Shown in pieces: positions 44,708 to 53,556 of a DNA stretch of 64,000 nucleotides (its first letter is position 1; the number at the start of each line of letters is the position of its first letter). The notes under the pieces are model-generated. The model did no database searches. It was not told the DNA's origin and worked only from the letters and a program-made list of their open reading frames with translations. The DNA is taken from the NCBI RefSeq assembly GCF_034931365.1, contig NZ_JAYGII010000016.1:1-64000 (forward strand), in the 5' to 3' direction. The position numbers and the translations under genes are program-made. The DNA comes from Natronospira elongata (GTDB lineage Bacteria; Pseudomonadota; Gammaproteobacteria; Natronospirales; Natronospiraceae).

Positions 44708-46348
44708 ATGGATGTGAATCTTTTCCTCGTGCTCAATTTCATTGGCGGCATCGGGCTGTTTCTGCTCGGCATGCGGCTGATGACCGAGGGCCTGAAGGTA
44801 GCGGCGGGCGACGCCCTGCGTCATATCCTCGGTTTTGCCACTCGCAGCCGGATTCGCGGTCTGGCGTCCGGCGCTCTGATCACCAGCCTGGTGCAGTCCT
44901 CAAGCGCGGTGATCTTTGCCACCATTGGATTCGTCAACGCCGGGATCATCGGGCTGAGCCAGGCGGTGGGGGTGATCTACGGTGCCAACCTGGGTACTAC
45001 CGCCACCACATGGCTGGTGAGCGTGGTCGGTTTGGAGTTCAGCCTCAAGGCCTTCGCTCTGCCCTTCATTGGCGTCGGCGTGTTCCTGCGCATCCTGGCC
45101 CGCTATGGCCAGTGGCGGGCAATGGGGGATGCCATTGCCGGCTTCGGCATTTTCTTCCTTGGCCTGGACGTTCTGACGGACATGTTCCGGGAGACCGGTC
45201 CCATGCTGACTCCGGCGGTGGAGAGCGAGGGTGTGCTCCTGCTGCTATTGCATTTGCTGGCCGGTTTCGTGATGACCGTTATCATGCAGTCTTCCAGCGC
45301 CGCCCTGGCGGTCATTCTTACCGCGGCCTCCGGCGGCCTGCTGGGACTGCCCGGGGCGGCGGCCATGATGATCGGCGCCAACCTGGGCACCACTTCCACC
45401 GCCGTGTTCGCATCCCTGGCCGCGACCCCCAATGCCCGTCGCGTGGCCGCCTCCCATGTGATCTTCAACCTGCTGGAAGCGACCATTCTGTTCCTGGCCT
45501 TCGGGTTCCTGCTAGGCTTGGTCCAGTGGCTGGCTGCTGCGGTGGGCATGGGGCACTCCATGGCCGTGTCGCTGGCCTTCTTCCACAGCATTGGCAAGCT
45601 GATCGGTCTGGCCGCCATCTGGCCTCTGACCGGTCTCATGGTCGACGCCCTGGGGCGTTACTTTCGCCCCGTTGCCGGTAGCCTGGCGCGGCCGCAGTTC
45701 CTTGACGAGGCCGTGTTGAGCACACCCAGCCTGGGCCTGCGTGCGGTGGATCGGGAGCTCAACCGCAGCCTGGTGGCCGCCAGTCACCTTTTTCACGATG
45801 CCATTGCCGCCAAGCGGCCGGATCCGGCTCGACTGACCCGCACTCAGGGGGATCTGCGAACCCTGCTGGACAGCATCAACGACGCCCTGCAGGGCTTGAG
45901 CGCCGACGATATGAAGTCGCGGCAAAAAGAGGCACTGCCTCAGGTGCTGAGGGCCACGCGCTATCTGGAGGAATTGTCCGAACGCGCCCTGGAACTGGAT
46001 GAGCTGGCCCGCCGCCTGCCTTCCCGGTGCCCGGTGGAAGACCCGGACACCGCCCCCTTGTTGACCGCCCTGGCTCGGGACCTCAAGCCGGAGCGGCTCA
46101 CTGAAACGGGACTGGACCCTGTCTTTGACGAGCGTTACCAGGTGGTCAAGTCCGAGCTGCTCTCGGCCGGGGCCGCCAAGCGCATGAGCAGTCGCCAGAT
46201 GAGTGAGTGGCTGGATTACTTCAGCATTCTCCGGCGGGCAGTGAAAACCGCCGGGCGCGCCCGTCTGCACGCCCGTGCCTTCAGTCAGGCGCTGGACGAC
46301 GAGGCCGCGCCTGCCGAAACCACGGCCTCGGCAGGCGAAAACGCCTAG
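44708..46348 (+). CDS. Na/Pi cotransporter with PhoU-like domain
   Basis: A 546-residue membrane protein. Two inverted Na/Pi repeats contain LVQSSSAVIFATIGFVNAG and IMQSSSAALAVILTAAS (QSSS motifs), each followed by GANLGTT. About eight helices are followed by a C-terminal PhoU-like helical domain from residue about 340. It is predicted to transport phosphate with Na+. Its stop codon shares CTAG with the stop of the convergent antiporter gene, leaving no intergenic space. Confidence 0.88.
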   Translation: MDVNLFLVLNFIGGIGLFLLGMRLMTEGLKVAAGDALRHILGFATRSRIRGLASGALITSLVQSSSAVIFATIGFVNAGIIGLSQAVGVIYGANLGTTATTWLVSVVGLEFSLKAFALPFIGVGVFLRILARYGQWRAMGDAIAGFGIFFLGLDVLTDMFRETGPMLTPAVESEGVLLLLLHLLAGFVMTVIMQSSSAALAVILTAASGGLLGLPGAAAMMIGANLGTTSTAVFASLAATPNARRVAASHVIFNLLEATILFLAFGFLLGLVQWLAAAVGMGHSMAVSLAFFHSIGKLIGLAAIWPLTGLMVDALGRYFRPVAGSLARPQFLDEAVLSTPSLGLRAVDRELNRSLVAASHLFHDAIAAKRPDPARLTRTQGDLRTLLDSINDALQGLSADDMKSRQKEALPQVLRATRYLEELSERALELDELARRLPSRCPVEDPDTAPLLTALARDLKPERLTETGLDPVFDERYQVVKSELLSAGAAKRMSSRQMSEWLDYFSILRRAVKTAGRARLHARAFSQALDDEAAPAETTASAGENA

Positions 46349-47985
46349 CCGCCTTTCGATCGCAGGCCTTCGGCAACCCGTTCCGCTGTCCTGCTGGCCG
46401 CATCCCGGAAGGGCAGCAGCAATTCATGTTCCGGAAGATCAGCCAGCGCCCGGATATCCGCCGGGTGATGGGCGGTGAGCATGATCCGGCCCTGGAAGCC
46501 GCCATGGCGAAGGCTGTCGAGCAGCGCCCGGTTGGCGACCGGATCCGGAATGGTACTGATGACCATCCGGGCATGGCTCAGCGGCAGGCGTTCGGCCAGT
46601 TCCGGGTCTTCGGCATCGCCGTAGCAGGCCCGAACTTCCTCTGCGAGCAGTCCGTCTACTGCCGACGGGTCGAAATCCACGCCCAGTACCTGGATGTCCC
46701 GGTCGCTCAGTTTCATGGCCAGGTCATAACCAAAACGGCCGAGGCCGCAAACGATCACATCGACCGCCGCCTCCTTCTGGCTATCCTGGTCCTGCTGCGG
46801 CATCCGCTCACGCTCGAAAATCCGCAGCCACGGGGCAATGCGGTCGTATATGGGATGAGAGTAAATGATCAGATAGGTGGACAGACCGATGGTGATCAGG
46901 CCGACCAGGGTCACCAGGCCCACGGTTTCGGCAGTAATGTGGCCGAGACTGTAGCCCAGGGCGGCCAGGATCAGGGAGAACTCGCTGATCTGGGCCACCG
47001 TCAGGCCGGCCAGGAAGCCGGTTCGGCTGCGATAGCCCATGAAACCCATGATGATCATGACGATGATGGGGTTGCCGATCAGAACGAAGGCCGACAGGAT
47101 CAGCGCTGGTCCCACCTGTGCACCCAGCAGGTCCAGCTCGAGCTGCGAGCCCAGATGCAGGAAGAAGAACAGGAGCAGGAAGTCGCGCACGGTGGTCAGA
47201 CGGGCACCCAGCGCATCACGGAAGCGGGTGGAGGCCAGGGAGATGCCCGCCAGGAAGGCGCCGACCTCCATGCTGAAACCCATGGCATCGCCGACCGCGG
47301 CCAGGGTGACCGCCCAGGCAATCCCAAACAGGACCAACAATTCCCGATTGCGGGCGATCATCTCCATCAGTCGCGGCAGGATATAGCGCATTGCGATGGC
47401 GACCCCCAGCAGCATGACGATGCCGGCGCCCAGAACCCTGAGGGCTTCCATCCAGGGGCCTTCGGTGTCGGTGCCGGCGCCAAAGGCCGACAGCCCGATC
47501 ATCACCATCACCACCACAATGTCCTGAACGATCAGAAAGCCGATGGCGATCCGGCCGTGTAGGGCGTCGATCTCGCGTTTATCGGACAGCAGCTTGACGA
47601 TGATGATGGTGCTGGAGAAGGTCAGCGCCACGGCAACGTACAGCGCGGTAACCGGTGACATGCCAAGGGCGATGGCGATGAAATAGCCCACCACCGATGT
47701 GAAGATGACCTGGCCCATGCCGGTGGCCAGAGCGACCGGACCCATGGTGCGAATCAGGGACAAGTCCAGCTTCAGGCCCACCACGAACAGCAACAGGGCG
47801 ATGCCGAGTTCGGCCAGCAGTTCGATATCACCGGGATGAGGCACCAGGCCGGTTACCGCCGGCCCGGCGATGATGCCCGCGGCGATAAAGGCTACGATGA
47901 GGGGCTGGCGCAAGAGCATGGCCAGGCCCCCGATCCCGACGGCGAGAGCGAGCAGAATGGCGATATCGAAGAATTCGGTTTCCAT
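46345..47985 (-). CDS. CPA2 monovalent cation:proton antiporter with TrkA-N domain
   Basis: A 546-residue KefB/KefC-like protein. Residues about 1-390 are a membrane antiporter domain with about 12 helices (LTFSSTIIIVKLLSDK, GIALLLFVVGLKLDLS). The cytoplasmic TrkA-N/RCK domain (VIVCGLGRFGYDLAMKL) then binds NAD or glutathione adducts in relatives. It is predicted to export K+ or Na+ in exchange for H+. The exact ion is not determined. It is convergent with the Na/Pi gene. Confidence 0.87.
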   Translation of the reverse strand: METEFFDIAILLALAVGIGGLAMLLRQPLIVAFIAAGIIAGPAVTGLVPHPGDIELLAELGIALLLFVVGLKLDLSLIRTMGPVALATGMGQVIFTSVVGYFIAIALGMSPVTALYVAVALTFSSTIIIVKLLSDKREIDALHGRIAIGFLIVQDIVVVMVMIGLSAFGAGTDTEGPWMEALRVLGAGIVMLLGVAIAMRYILPRLMEMIARNRELLVLFGIAWAVTLAAVGDAMGFSMEVGAFLAGISLASTRFRDALGARLTTVRDFLLLFFFLHLGSQLELDLLGAQVGPALILSAFVLIGNPIIVMIIMGFMGYRSRTGFLAGLTVAQISEFSLILAALGYSLGHITAETVGLVTLVGLITIGLSTYLIIYSHPIYDRIAPWLRIFERERMPQQDQDSQKEAAVDVIVCGLGRFGYDLAMKLSDRDIQVLGVDFDPSAVDGLLAEEVRACYGDAEDPELAERLPLSHARMVISTIPDPVANRALLDSLRHGGFQGRIMLTAHHPADIRALADLPEHELLLPFRDAASRTAERVAEGLRSKGG

Positions 47986-48072
47986 CAGACACCCGGTTTT
48001 CGGTTATTGTGTTGCGGCAGCACCAGACGGGATTGAACCATATCGGGGGCCTGTGATGAATCCATTCCTGCT

Positions 48073-48198
48073 GGGGAACCACTGATTAATTCATTGCTTG
48101 CCCGTAGCGCAGAGGCTACTGTGCTGCGCAATGCGCCTTGAATCAGACGCTCTCAGCGCCAACTGCGGGTGCAAATGAATTAGTCAGATGTTCCTTGG
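48073..48198. mobile_element. MITE-like element with imperfect terminal inverted repeats
   Basis: The left end (48073-48097, GGGGAACC...TTCATTGC) and right end (48171-48198, read inverted) match at about 18 of 23 positions. They share CTGA-TAATTCATT. The 126-bp unit has no coding capacity. No target-site duplication is evident. The rest of the 360-base gap 47986-48345 has no other feature except the ribosome-binding site of the next gene. Confidence 0.55.
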
Positions 48199-48345
48199 TT
48201 ATTGAGAGCTTGAATGGTTTGCCGTAAGGCGGCCCGAAAGGGAATTCACAAAGGGGACGGCGGAAGTCTCGCGCAAGAGGCTTCCGATACCAGTCCAGCA
48301 GCACAATGGCGCGCTGCGGATCATTTCAATAGACGAGGAGGAAGC

Positions 48346-49770
48346 ATGGCCAGAATCCTGTCCAAGATCACATGGCTGGCGGCCACGGGGGCATTGACCC
48401 TCGGTCTGGCAGCCTGTGGCGAGTCCGAGCCCCCGGCGGCACCGGAGGATGATTTTGAGTTTTCGGTGTTGTCCGGCGGTTTTGAATCCACCTACCGACC
48501 GCTGCCATCGGAAACGGTCTTGATCACCAACGCCACCATTCTTACCGGCGCCGGTGAGCGAATCGACGATGGCAGCCTGCTGATGCGCGATGGCCGTATC
48601 GAGGCGGTCGGCAGCGAAATTGAGGCCCCCGAGGATGCCCGGGTGGTGGATGCCGATGGGGGTTGGCTGACCCCAGGGATCATCGATAGCCACTCCCATC
48701 TTGGGGTCTATCCCTCTCCGGGTGACTGGGCCCATGCCGATGGCAACGAAATCGTTTCCGCCAACACCGCCCATGTCTGGGCCGAGCACGGCCTCTGGCC
48801 CCAGGACCCGGGATTCATCCGCGCCCTGGAAGGCGGGGTGACCACCGCCCTGATCCTGCCCGGTTCGGCCAACATCTTTGGCGGGCGCGGGGTGACCATC
48901 AAGAACGTGCCGGGACGCACTGCCCAGGACATGAAGTTTCCGGGCGCCCCCCATGCGCTGAAGATGGCTTGTGGCGAGAACCCCAAGCGGGTCTACGGCC
49001 AGGGCAGAAACTCCCAGCCCTATACCCGCATGGGCAACAAGGCTTTCGTGCGCAGCGCCTTCATCGACGCCCAGGATTATCTGGACCGCTGGGAAGACTA
49101 CAAGCGCAAGAAGGCCAATGGCGAGGATGTGGACGCGCCCAAGCGTGACCTGGCGATGGAGACCATTGCCGGTGTCCTCAACGACGAAATCCTGCTGCAT
49201 AACCATTGTTATCGTGCCGATGAGATGACCCATCGGATGGATATCGCCGAGGAATTCGGTTTTCATATCACTGCCTTTCATCATGCGGTGGAGTCCTACA
49301 AGATCGCTGACCGGCTTGCCGAGGCCGACGTCTGTTCGGCCATGTGGTCCGACTGGTGGGGCTTCAAGCTGGAGGCCTGGGATGGCATCCGGGAGAACAT
49401 CCCCCTGGTGGAAGCGGCGGGCGCCTGTGCCGTGCTGCATTCCGACTCCGCCCAGGACATTCAGCGCCTGAATCAGGAAGCGGCCAAGACCATGGCGGCC
49501 GCCAACCGGGCCGGCATGGCGGTCAGCCGTGAACAGGCCATCCGCTGGATCACCCTCAATGCCGCCCGCATTCTCGGCATCGACGAGGTCACCGGCTCCC
49601 TGGAGCCGGGCAAGAACGCCGATGTGGTGCTCTGGGATGGTGATCCCTTCAGTGTCTACAGCCGCACCCGCTTGGTGTTCATCGACGGGGCCCGGATCTA
49701 TGACCGGGACGATCCCCTGCGCCTTCCGGAACTGGATTTCACCCTCGGCATGTTTGAAGGAGATCAGTGA
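48346..49770 (+). CDS. amidohydrolase lipoprotein (metal-dependent)
   Basis: A 474-residue exported amidohydrolase. The lipobox GLAAC is at about residue 24. The N-terminal beta-sandwich (TILTGAGERIDDGSLLMRDGRIEAVGSEI) is followed by the TIM-barrel metal motif DSHSHLG (HxH near residue 110). Further metal/catalytic residues are in HNHCYRADEM, the FHHAVE region and VLHSDSAQ (catalytic Asp). The C-terminus is EPGKNADVVLWDGDPF. The substrate is unknown; it may be a peptidase or amidase. The start at 48346 has a GAGGAGG site. It is coupled to a second amidohydrolase. Confidence 0.85.
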   Translation: MARILSKITWLAATGALTLGLAACGESEPPAAPEDDFEFSVLSGGFESTYRPLPSETVLITNATILTGAGERIDDGSLLMRDGRIEAVGSEIEAPEDARVVDADGGWLTPGIIDSHSHLGVYPSPGDWAHADGNEIVSANTAHVWAEHGLWPQDPGFIRALEGGVTTALILPGSANIFGGRGVTIKNVPGRTAQDMKFPGAPHALKMACGENPKRVYGQGRNSQPYTRMGNKAFVRSAFIDAQDYLDRWEDYKRKKANGEDVDAPKRDLAMETIAGVLNDEILLHNHCYRADEMTHRMDIAEEFGFHITAFHHAVESYKIADRLAEADVCSAMWSDWWGFKLEAWDGIRENIPLVEAAGACAVLHSDSAQDIQRLNQEAAKTMAAANRAGMAVSREQAIRWITLNAARILGIDEVTGSLEPGKNADVVLWDGDPFSVYSRTRLVFIDGARIYDRDDPLRLPELDFTLGMFEGDQ

Positions 49771-51056
49771 TGCTCAGATCCATTGCCCTAGTTTTGCTGA
49801 CGGCATGGGGGCTGGCTGCTGGCCCCGTCATGGCCGAGCGTCTCGCCATCACCAATGCCACCGTCCACACCCTGGGTGAGGATGGGGTCATCGAAGAGGC
49901 CACCATCCTGGTCCGTGATGGTCGTATCGAGGCGGTTGGAAGCGACCTGAGTGCACCGTCGGGTGTGACCCGAATCGATGCCGAGGGTCGGATCGTCACA
50001 CCCGGCATTATCGATGCCCATGGCCAGATCGGCATTGTCGAAGTCGGTGCGGTCAGTGGCAGTAATGACAGCTCGGTGTCGGGTCGTCATTTCACCGCCG
50101 CTTTTGATGTCACCGATGCCATTAACCCGGCATCCATGCTGATTCCCGTGAATCGGGTGGAAGGGATCACCCGTGCCGTGGTGGCACCCGGTCATGGCAG
50201 CGGCGGCACCCTGATCGCCGGGCGTGGCGCGATCATTGACCTGGGAGGTGAGGGTGATTATGTCACCCGCAGCCCGGCGGCCATGTATGCCAGTCTCGGC
50301 GAGACCGGTGCCCAGCTGTCGGGCGGTTCCCGTGGCGCGGCCATGCTGCATCTACGGGAAGCCCTGCAGGATGCCCGTGACTTCGCCGACAACCGGAGTG
50401 CCTTCGAGCGGCGGGAACGGCGCGACTACGCCCTGGGGCGGCTGGACCTGGAGGCCCTGCAGCCGGTGATTGAGGGTGACATGCCCTTCATCGTCCAGGT
50501 TCATCGGGCCAGTGATATTCGCGCCGCCCTGCGTCTGGCCACGGATTTTGATCTCCGCCTGGTGATCAGCGGCGGTGCTGAGGCCTGGAAAGTGGCCGAT
50601 GAGTTGGCGGCACTCAATGTGCCCGTGCTGATTGATCCGCTGCAGAACCTCCCCGGTCGTTTCGAATCTCTCGGGGCCACGCTGGAGAATGCAGCACGCC
50701 TGCACGAAGCCGGTGTCGACTTCGCCTTTGCCACCGGTGATAGCCACAATGCCCGCAACATCACCCAGGCGGCCGGCAATGCTGTGGCCCACGGCCTGCC
50801 CCATGAGGTCGCCTTGGCTGCGGTCATGTCGCAGCCGGCACGGATCTGGGGGATCGACGACCGGGTCGGGCGGATTGAGGCCGGCCTGGATGCCGACTTG
50901 GTGGTCTGGGATGGGGATCCGCTGGAAGTCACCAGCTATCCGGACCATGTGATCATCAAGGGTCGGGAGATGTCCATGGAAACCCGGCATACCCGCCTGC
51001 GGGATCGTTATATGAATCTGGAAGACGATGAATTGCCCCGCGCCTATCGTCGCTAG
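49770..51056 (+). CDS. amidohydrolase-family protein lacking one metal ligand
   Basis: A 428-residue exported paralogue of the preceding gene, with a signal peptide ending near MAERLA. The fold is the same (ATVHTLGEDGVIEEATILVRDGRIEAVGSDL, ending AGLDADLVVWDGDPLEV). The HxH metal motif is altered to AHGQ, losing the second His, while FATGDSHN keeps a candidate Asp. It may be catalytically impaired or a partner of the first enzyme. The start at ATG 49770 overlaps the previous stop by one base; an AAGGAG site precedes it. A terminator follows. Confidence 0.82.
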   Translation: MLRSIALVLLTAWGLAAGPVMAERLAITNATVHTLGEDGVIEEATILVRDGRIEAVGSDLSAPSGVTRIDAEGRIVTPGIIDAHGQIGIVEVGAVSGSNDSSVSGRHFTAAFDVTDAINPASMLIPVNRVEGITRAVVAPGHGSGGTLIAGRGAIIDLGGEGDYVTRSPAAMYASLGETGAQLSGGSRGAAMLHLREALQDARDFADNRSAFERRERRDYALGRLDLEALQPVIEGDMPFIVQVHRASDIRAALRLATDFDLRLVISGGAEAWKVADELAALNVPVLIDPLQNLPGRFESLGATLENAARLHEAGVDFAFATGDSHNARNITQAAGNAVAHGLPHEVALAAVMSQPARIWGIDDRVGRIEAGLDADLVVWDGDPLEVTSYPDHVIIKGREMSMETRHTRLRDRYMNLEDDELPRAYRR

Positions 51057-51088
51057 GCACGGGGCCTTGAGAAATCAGGACCGAGACA

Positions 51089-51119
51089 GGCCCTTCCCGC
51101 AGGGGAAGGGCCTTTTTTT
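51089..51119 (+). terminator. intrinsic terminator of the amidohydrolase pair
   Basis: GGCCCTTCCC pairs with GGGAAGGGCC around a short loop, followed by seven T residues. Confidence 0.95.
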
Positions 51120-51145
51120 GTCCGACAGGCCCTCCCCGGCTTTGA

Positions 51146-51158
51146 TATGATTTCGGTA
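51146..51158 (+). promoter_or_regulatory. -10 element placing the start codon at the transcript 5' end
   Basis: TATGAT (51146-51151) lies six bases before the ATG at 51158, with no ribosome-binding site between. If functional, transcription would begin at or next to the ATG, giving a leaderless mRNA. Confidence 0.45.
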
Positions 51159-52369
51159 TGAATCGTCTACTCAAAATCCTCATTCTCGTGCTTGCCTCCT
51201 TCATGGTGGCCGGCTCCAATGGCTGTCCCTTCGATGTGGATGAAATTCTCCGCGGTGGCAGTGACGGTGAGAGCGCCTCACTGACCTGGAAGCGGGCCCA
51301 GCATGTCATTGGGCAAAGCTCCATGACCGTGGTCGAGTCGGATCGCAGCACCGATGCCAACACTCTGCTTGATCCCGGCGGGGTCATTGTTTCCGGTGGC
51401 CGCCTTTATATTGCCGACAGCGGGGCCAACCGGGTGCTGGGCTGGGGCAGTCCACCGGACCGCAATAACGAAGCAGCGGATTTTGTCCTTGGCCAGCCGG
51501 GCATGAGTGACGATGGCCGCGGCCGGGATCGGGCCGGCCTGCATGAGCCGGTGGGTCTGATCGCCGGTAGCTGGGGCCTGGCGGTTGCCGATCTGGCCAA
51601 TCATCGGGTGCTGCTCTGGAACGAGCGACCGACCAGCGGGCCCCAGGATGCCGACCGGGTATTCGGTCAACCGACTCGGGATGAGGTCCTGCTGCCGGGA
51701 TGCGACGCGGATGCCATGGATTCTCCCTGGGGGGTGGCCGCCCCCGGCAGCCGTCTGCTGGTTTCGGATTATGAGAACAACCGCCTGCTGCTGTTCGAGC
51801 GCGGTGATGCCAGCGGTGCCGATGCCCGGGGCGTGATCGGTCAGCCGGACCTATCCACTTGCGTCGCCAATCGGGGTCAGGGTCAAGCCTCGGCGGACAG
51901 CCTTTCCGGACCGGCCGGTATCTGGACCGACGGGGATCGACTGGCCGTGGCCGATCGTTTCAACAACCGGGTATTGCTCTGGGACAGTTTCCCGGAGGAG
52001 GGTGAGCCGGCCGATCGTGTCATTGGCCAGGAAGACATGGATAGCAATACCACCAACGCCGGTGGTCTGGAACGCGGTCTCAATGCTCCCACCGCTGTCT
52101 GGTGGGATGGCAGCCGTCTTTTCGTGGCCGACCGGGGCAATCACCGGGTCCTGATCTACGACCGCTGGCCCAGCCGCAACCATGTCCAGGCCGATGCGGT
52201 GCTCGGTCAGCCTGATCGGCGCTCCAATCAGCGCAACAACACCGGCGACAACAGCCCGGTGAATGCCCGCAGTCTATCCCGACCGGAAGCGGTTTATTCC
52301 GATGGAGAAGAGCTGCTGGTGGTGGATAGTGATAATGACCGCGTACTGTCCTTCGACATCTCCGACTAG
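51158..52369 (+). CDS. exported NHL-repeat beta-propeller protein
   Basis: A 403-residue protein with a signal segment ending SNGC, probably lipoprotein-like although the lipobox is atypical. About six NHL-type blades follow, each with a YIADSGANRVLGW- or VADRFNNRVLLW-type turn (positions near 85, 140, 195, 255, 310 and 395) and interleaved VIGQPD or VLGQP motifs. NHL propellers mediate protein or ligand binding. No catalytic residues are evident. A -10 hexamer six bases before the ATG suggests a leaderless mRNA. Confidence 0.7.
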   Translation: MNRLLKILILVLASFMVAGSNGCPFDVDEILRGGSDGESASLTWKRAQHVIGQSSMTVVESDRSTDANTLLDPGGVIVSGGRLYIADSGANRVLGWGSPPDRNNEAADFVLGQPGMSDDGRGRDRAGLHEPVGLIAGSWGLAVADLANHRVLLWNERPTSGPQDADRVFGQPTRDEVLLPGCDADAMDSPWGVAAPGSRLLVSDYENNRLLLFERGDASGADARGVIGQPDLSTCVANRGQGQASADSLSGPAGIWTDGDRLAVADRFNNRVLLWDSFPEEGEPADRVIGQEDMDSNTTNAGGLERGLNAPTAVWWDGSRLFVADRGNHRVLIYDRWPSRNHVQADAVLGQPDRRSNQRNNTGDNSPVNARSLSRPEAVYSDGEELLVVDSDNDRVLSFDISD

Positions 52370-52372
52370 GCC

Positions 52373-53347
52373 ATGCAGACCCTGGATGCCAGTGCCGAGC
52401 AGGACGGTCGTATTCCGGTAGGCATCAGTTCCTGCCTGCTGGGAGAGGAAGTCCGCTACAACGGTGGCCACAAGCGTCATCGTTACGTTGAGCAGGTTCT
52501 CGGCCGTTACTTTCGCTATCTGCCTTTCTGCCCGGAGGTAGCCATCGGCATGGGGGTGCCGCGCCCACCGATCCGCCTGGTGGGGGACCCGGACGCACCG
52601 CAGGCCCGCCAGGTGAATGATCCGTCCAGGGATTTCAGCGATGCCCTGAGAGCTTACGGGCGTGAGCAGGCGGCGAACCTGGACGGGCAGATCAGCGGCT
52701 ACATCCTCAAGGCCAAGTCGCCGAGCTGCGGCATGGAGCGGGTCAAGGTCTATGACGTCAAGGGCATGCCCACCGGTCAGGGCCGGGGGCTCTACGCTGA
52801 AGCGCTGATGGCACGCCATCCCTGCCTGCCGGTGGAGGAGGAAGGGCGGCTCAACGATCCCAATCTGCGTGACAATTTCATCGAGCGGGTTTTCGTTTAT
52901 GACCGCTGGCGCCGCCTGCAGGCCGAAGGCCTGGATGCCGGCAGCCTGGTCCAGTTCCATACCCAGCATAAATTTCTGATTCTGGCCCACGACCAGCAGG
53001 CCTATCGCGAGCTTGGACGGCTGGTGGCCGGCGCCGGCAAGGGCGATATCCAGGCGCTGGCCGAACAGTACCTGAGTCAATTGATGCAGGCGCTTTCGAA
53101 GCATGCCTCAAGACGGGATCACGCCAATGTGCTGATGCACCTGGCAGGCTTTTTCAAAAAGCAACTGGATGGCGGTGACCGTCAGGAACTGGAGGACAGC
53201 ATCCAGGCTTATCGCCGGGGTGAGCAACCCCTGCTGGTGCCGCTGACCCTGCTTCGCCATCATTTGCGCCGTCACCCCGAGGCCTACGTGGCCGGCCAGC
53301 ACTATCTCGACCCCTTCCCCCGTGAGCTCGGCAGCGGCGAACGCTGA
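52373..53347 (+). CDS. DUF523-DUF1722 (YbgA-like) protein
   Basis: A 324-residue two-domain protein. The N-terminal DUF523 (about 10-160) has IPVGISSCLLGEEVRYNGGHK, FCPEVAIGMGVPRPPIRLV and KAKSPSCGMERVKVY, with conserved Cys residues. The C-terminal DUF1722 (about 195-310) contains FHTQHKFLILAHDQQAYRELGRLV. It resembles E. coli YbgA plus a DUF523 module, an arrangement often found next to photolyase genes; no photolyase gene is in this window. The exact function is uncertain. Confidence 0.85.
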   Translation: MQTLDASAEQDGRIPVGISSCLLGEEVRYNGGHKRHRYVEQVLGRYFRYLPFCPEVAIGMGVPRPPIRLVGDPDAPQARQVNDPSRDFSDALRAYGREQAANLDGQISGYILKAKSPSCGMERVKVYDVKGMPTGQGRGLYAEALMARHPCLPVEEEGRLNDPNLRDNFIERVFVYDRWRRLQAEGLDAGSLVQFHTQHKFLILAHDQQAYRELGRLVAGAGKGDIQALAEQYLSQLMQALSKHASRRDHANVLMHLAGFFKKQLDGGDRQELEDSIQAYRRGEQPLLVPLTLLRHHLRRHPEAYVAGQHYLDPFPRELGSGER

Positions 53348-53382
53348 GGGCGCCTCGCCAAGTCCTTGATCTGCCGCCAAAA

Positions 53383-53398
53383 TCAAACGTTTGTTTGA
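53383..53398. promoter_or_regulatory. PsrA/TetR-like operator candidate
   Basis: TCAAAC-N4-GTTTGA is a perfect inverted repeat that fits the PsrA-type consensus (C/G)AAAC-N2-4-GTTT(G/C). It overlaps the -35 element of the promoter for the secreted hydrolase gene, consistent with repression. Confidence 0.5.
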
Positions 53399-53422
53399 CA
53401 ACGAGCCCTCCCCAGCTATGTT
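53395..53422 (+). promoter_or_regulatory. sigma70-type promoter of the secreted hydrolase gene
   Basis: A consensus -35 TTGACA (53395-53400) and -10 TATGTT (53417-53422) with 16-base spacing. The gene starts 134 bases downstream. Confidence 0.65.
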
Positions 53423-53556
53423 TTTTATATGCCTCTGCGCAACGGATTGCCGTCCGGCCTGCTTAGCCTGTCGGCAGTCTGTTGCGTTTCGGCTACACAA
53501 GGAGCGGCCCGCGGGTCGCTCCTGTTTTCCAGAATCAACGAAACGGGAGGGCCTTT

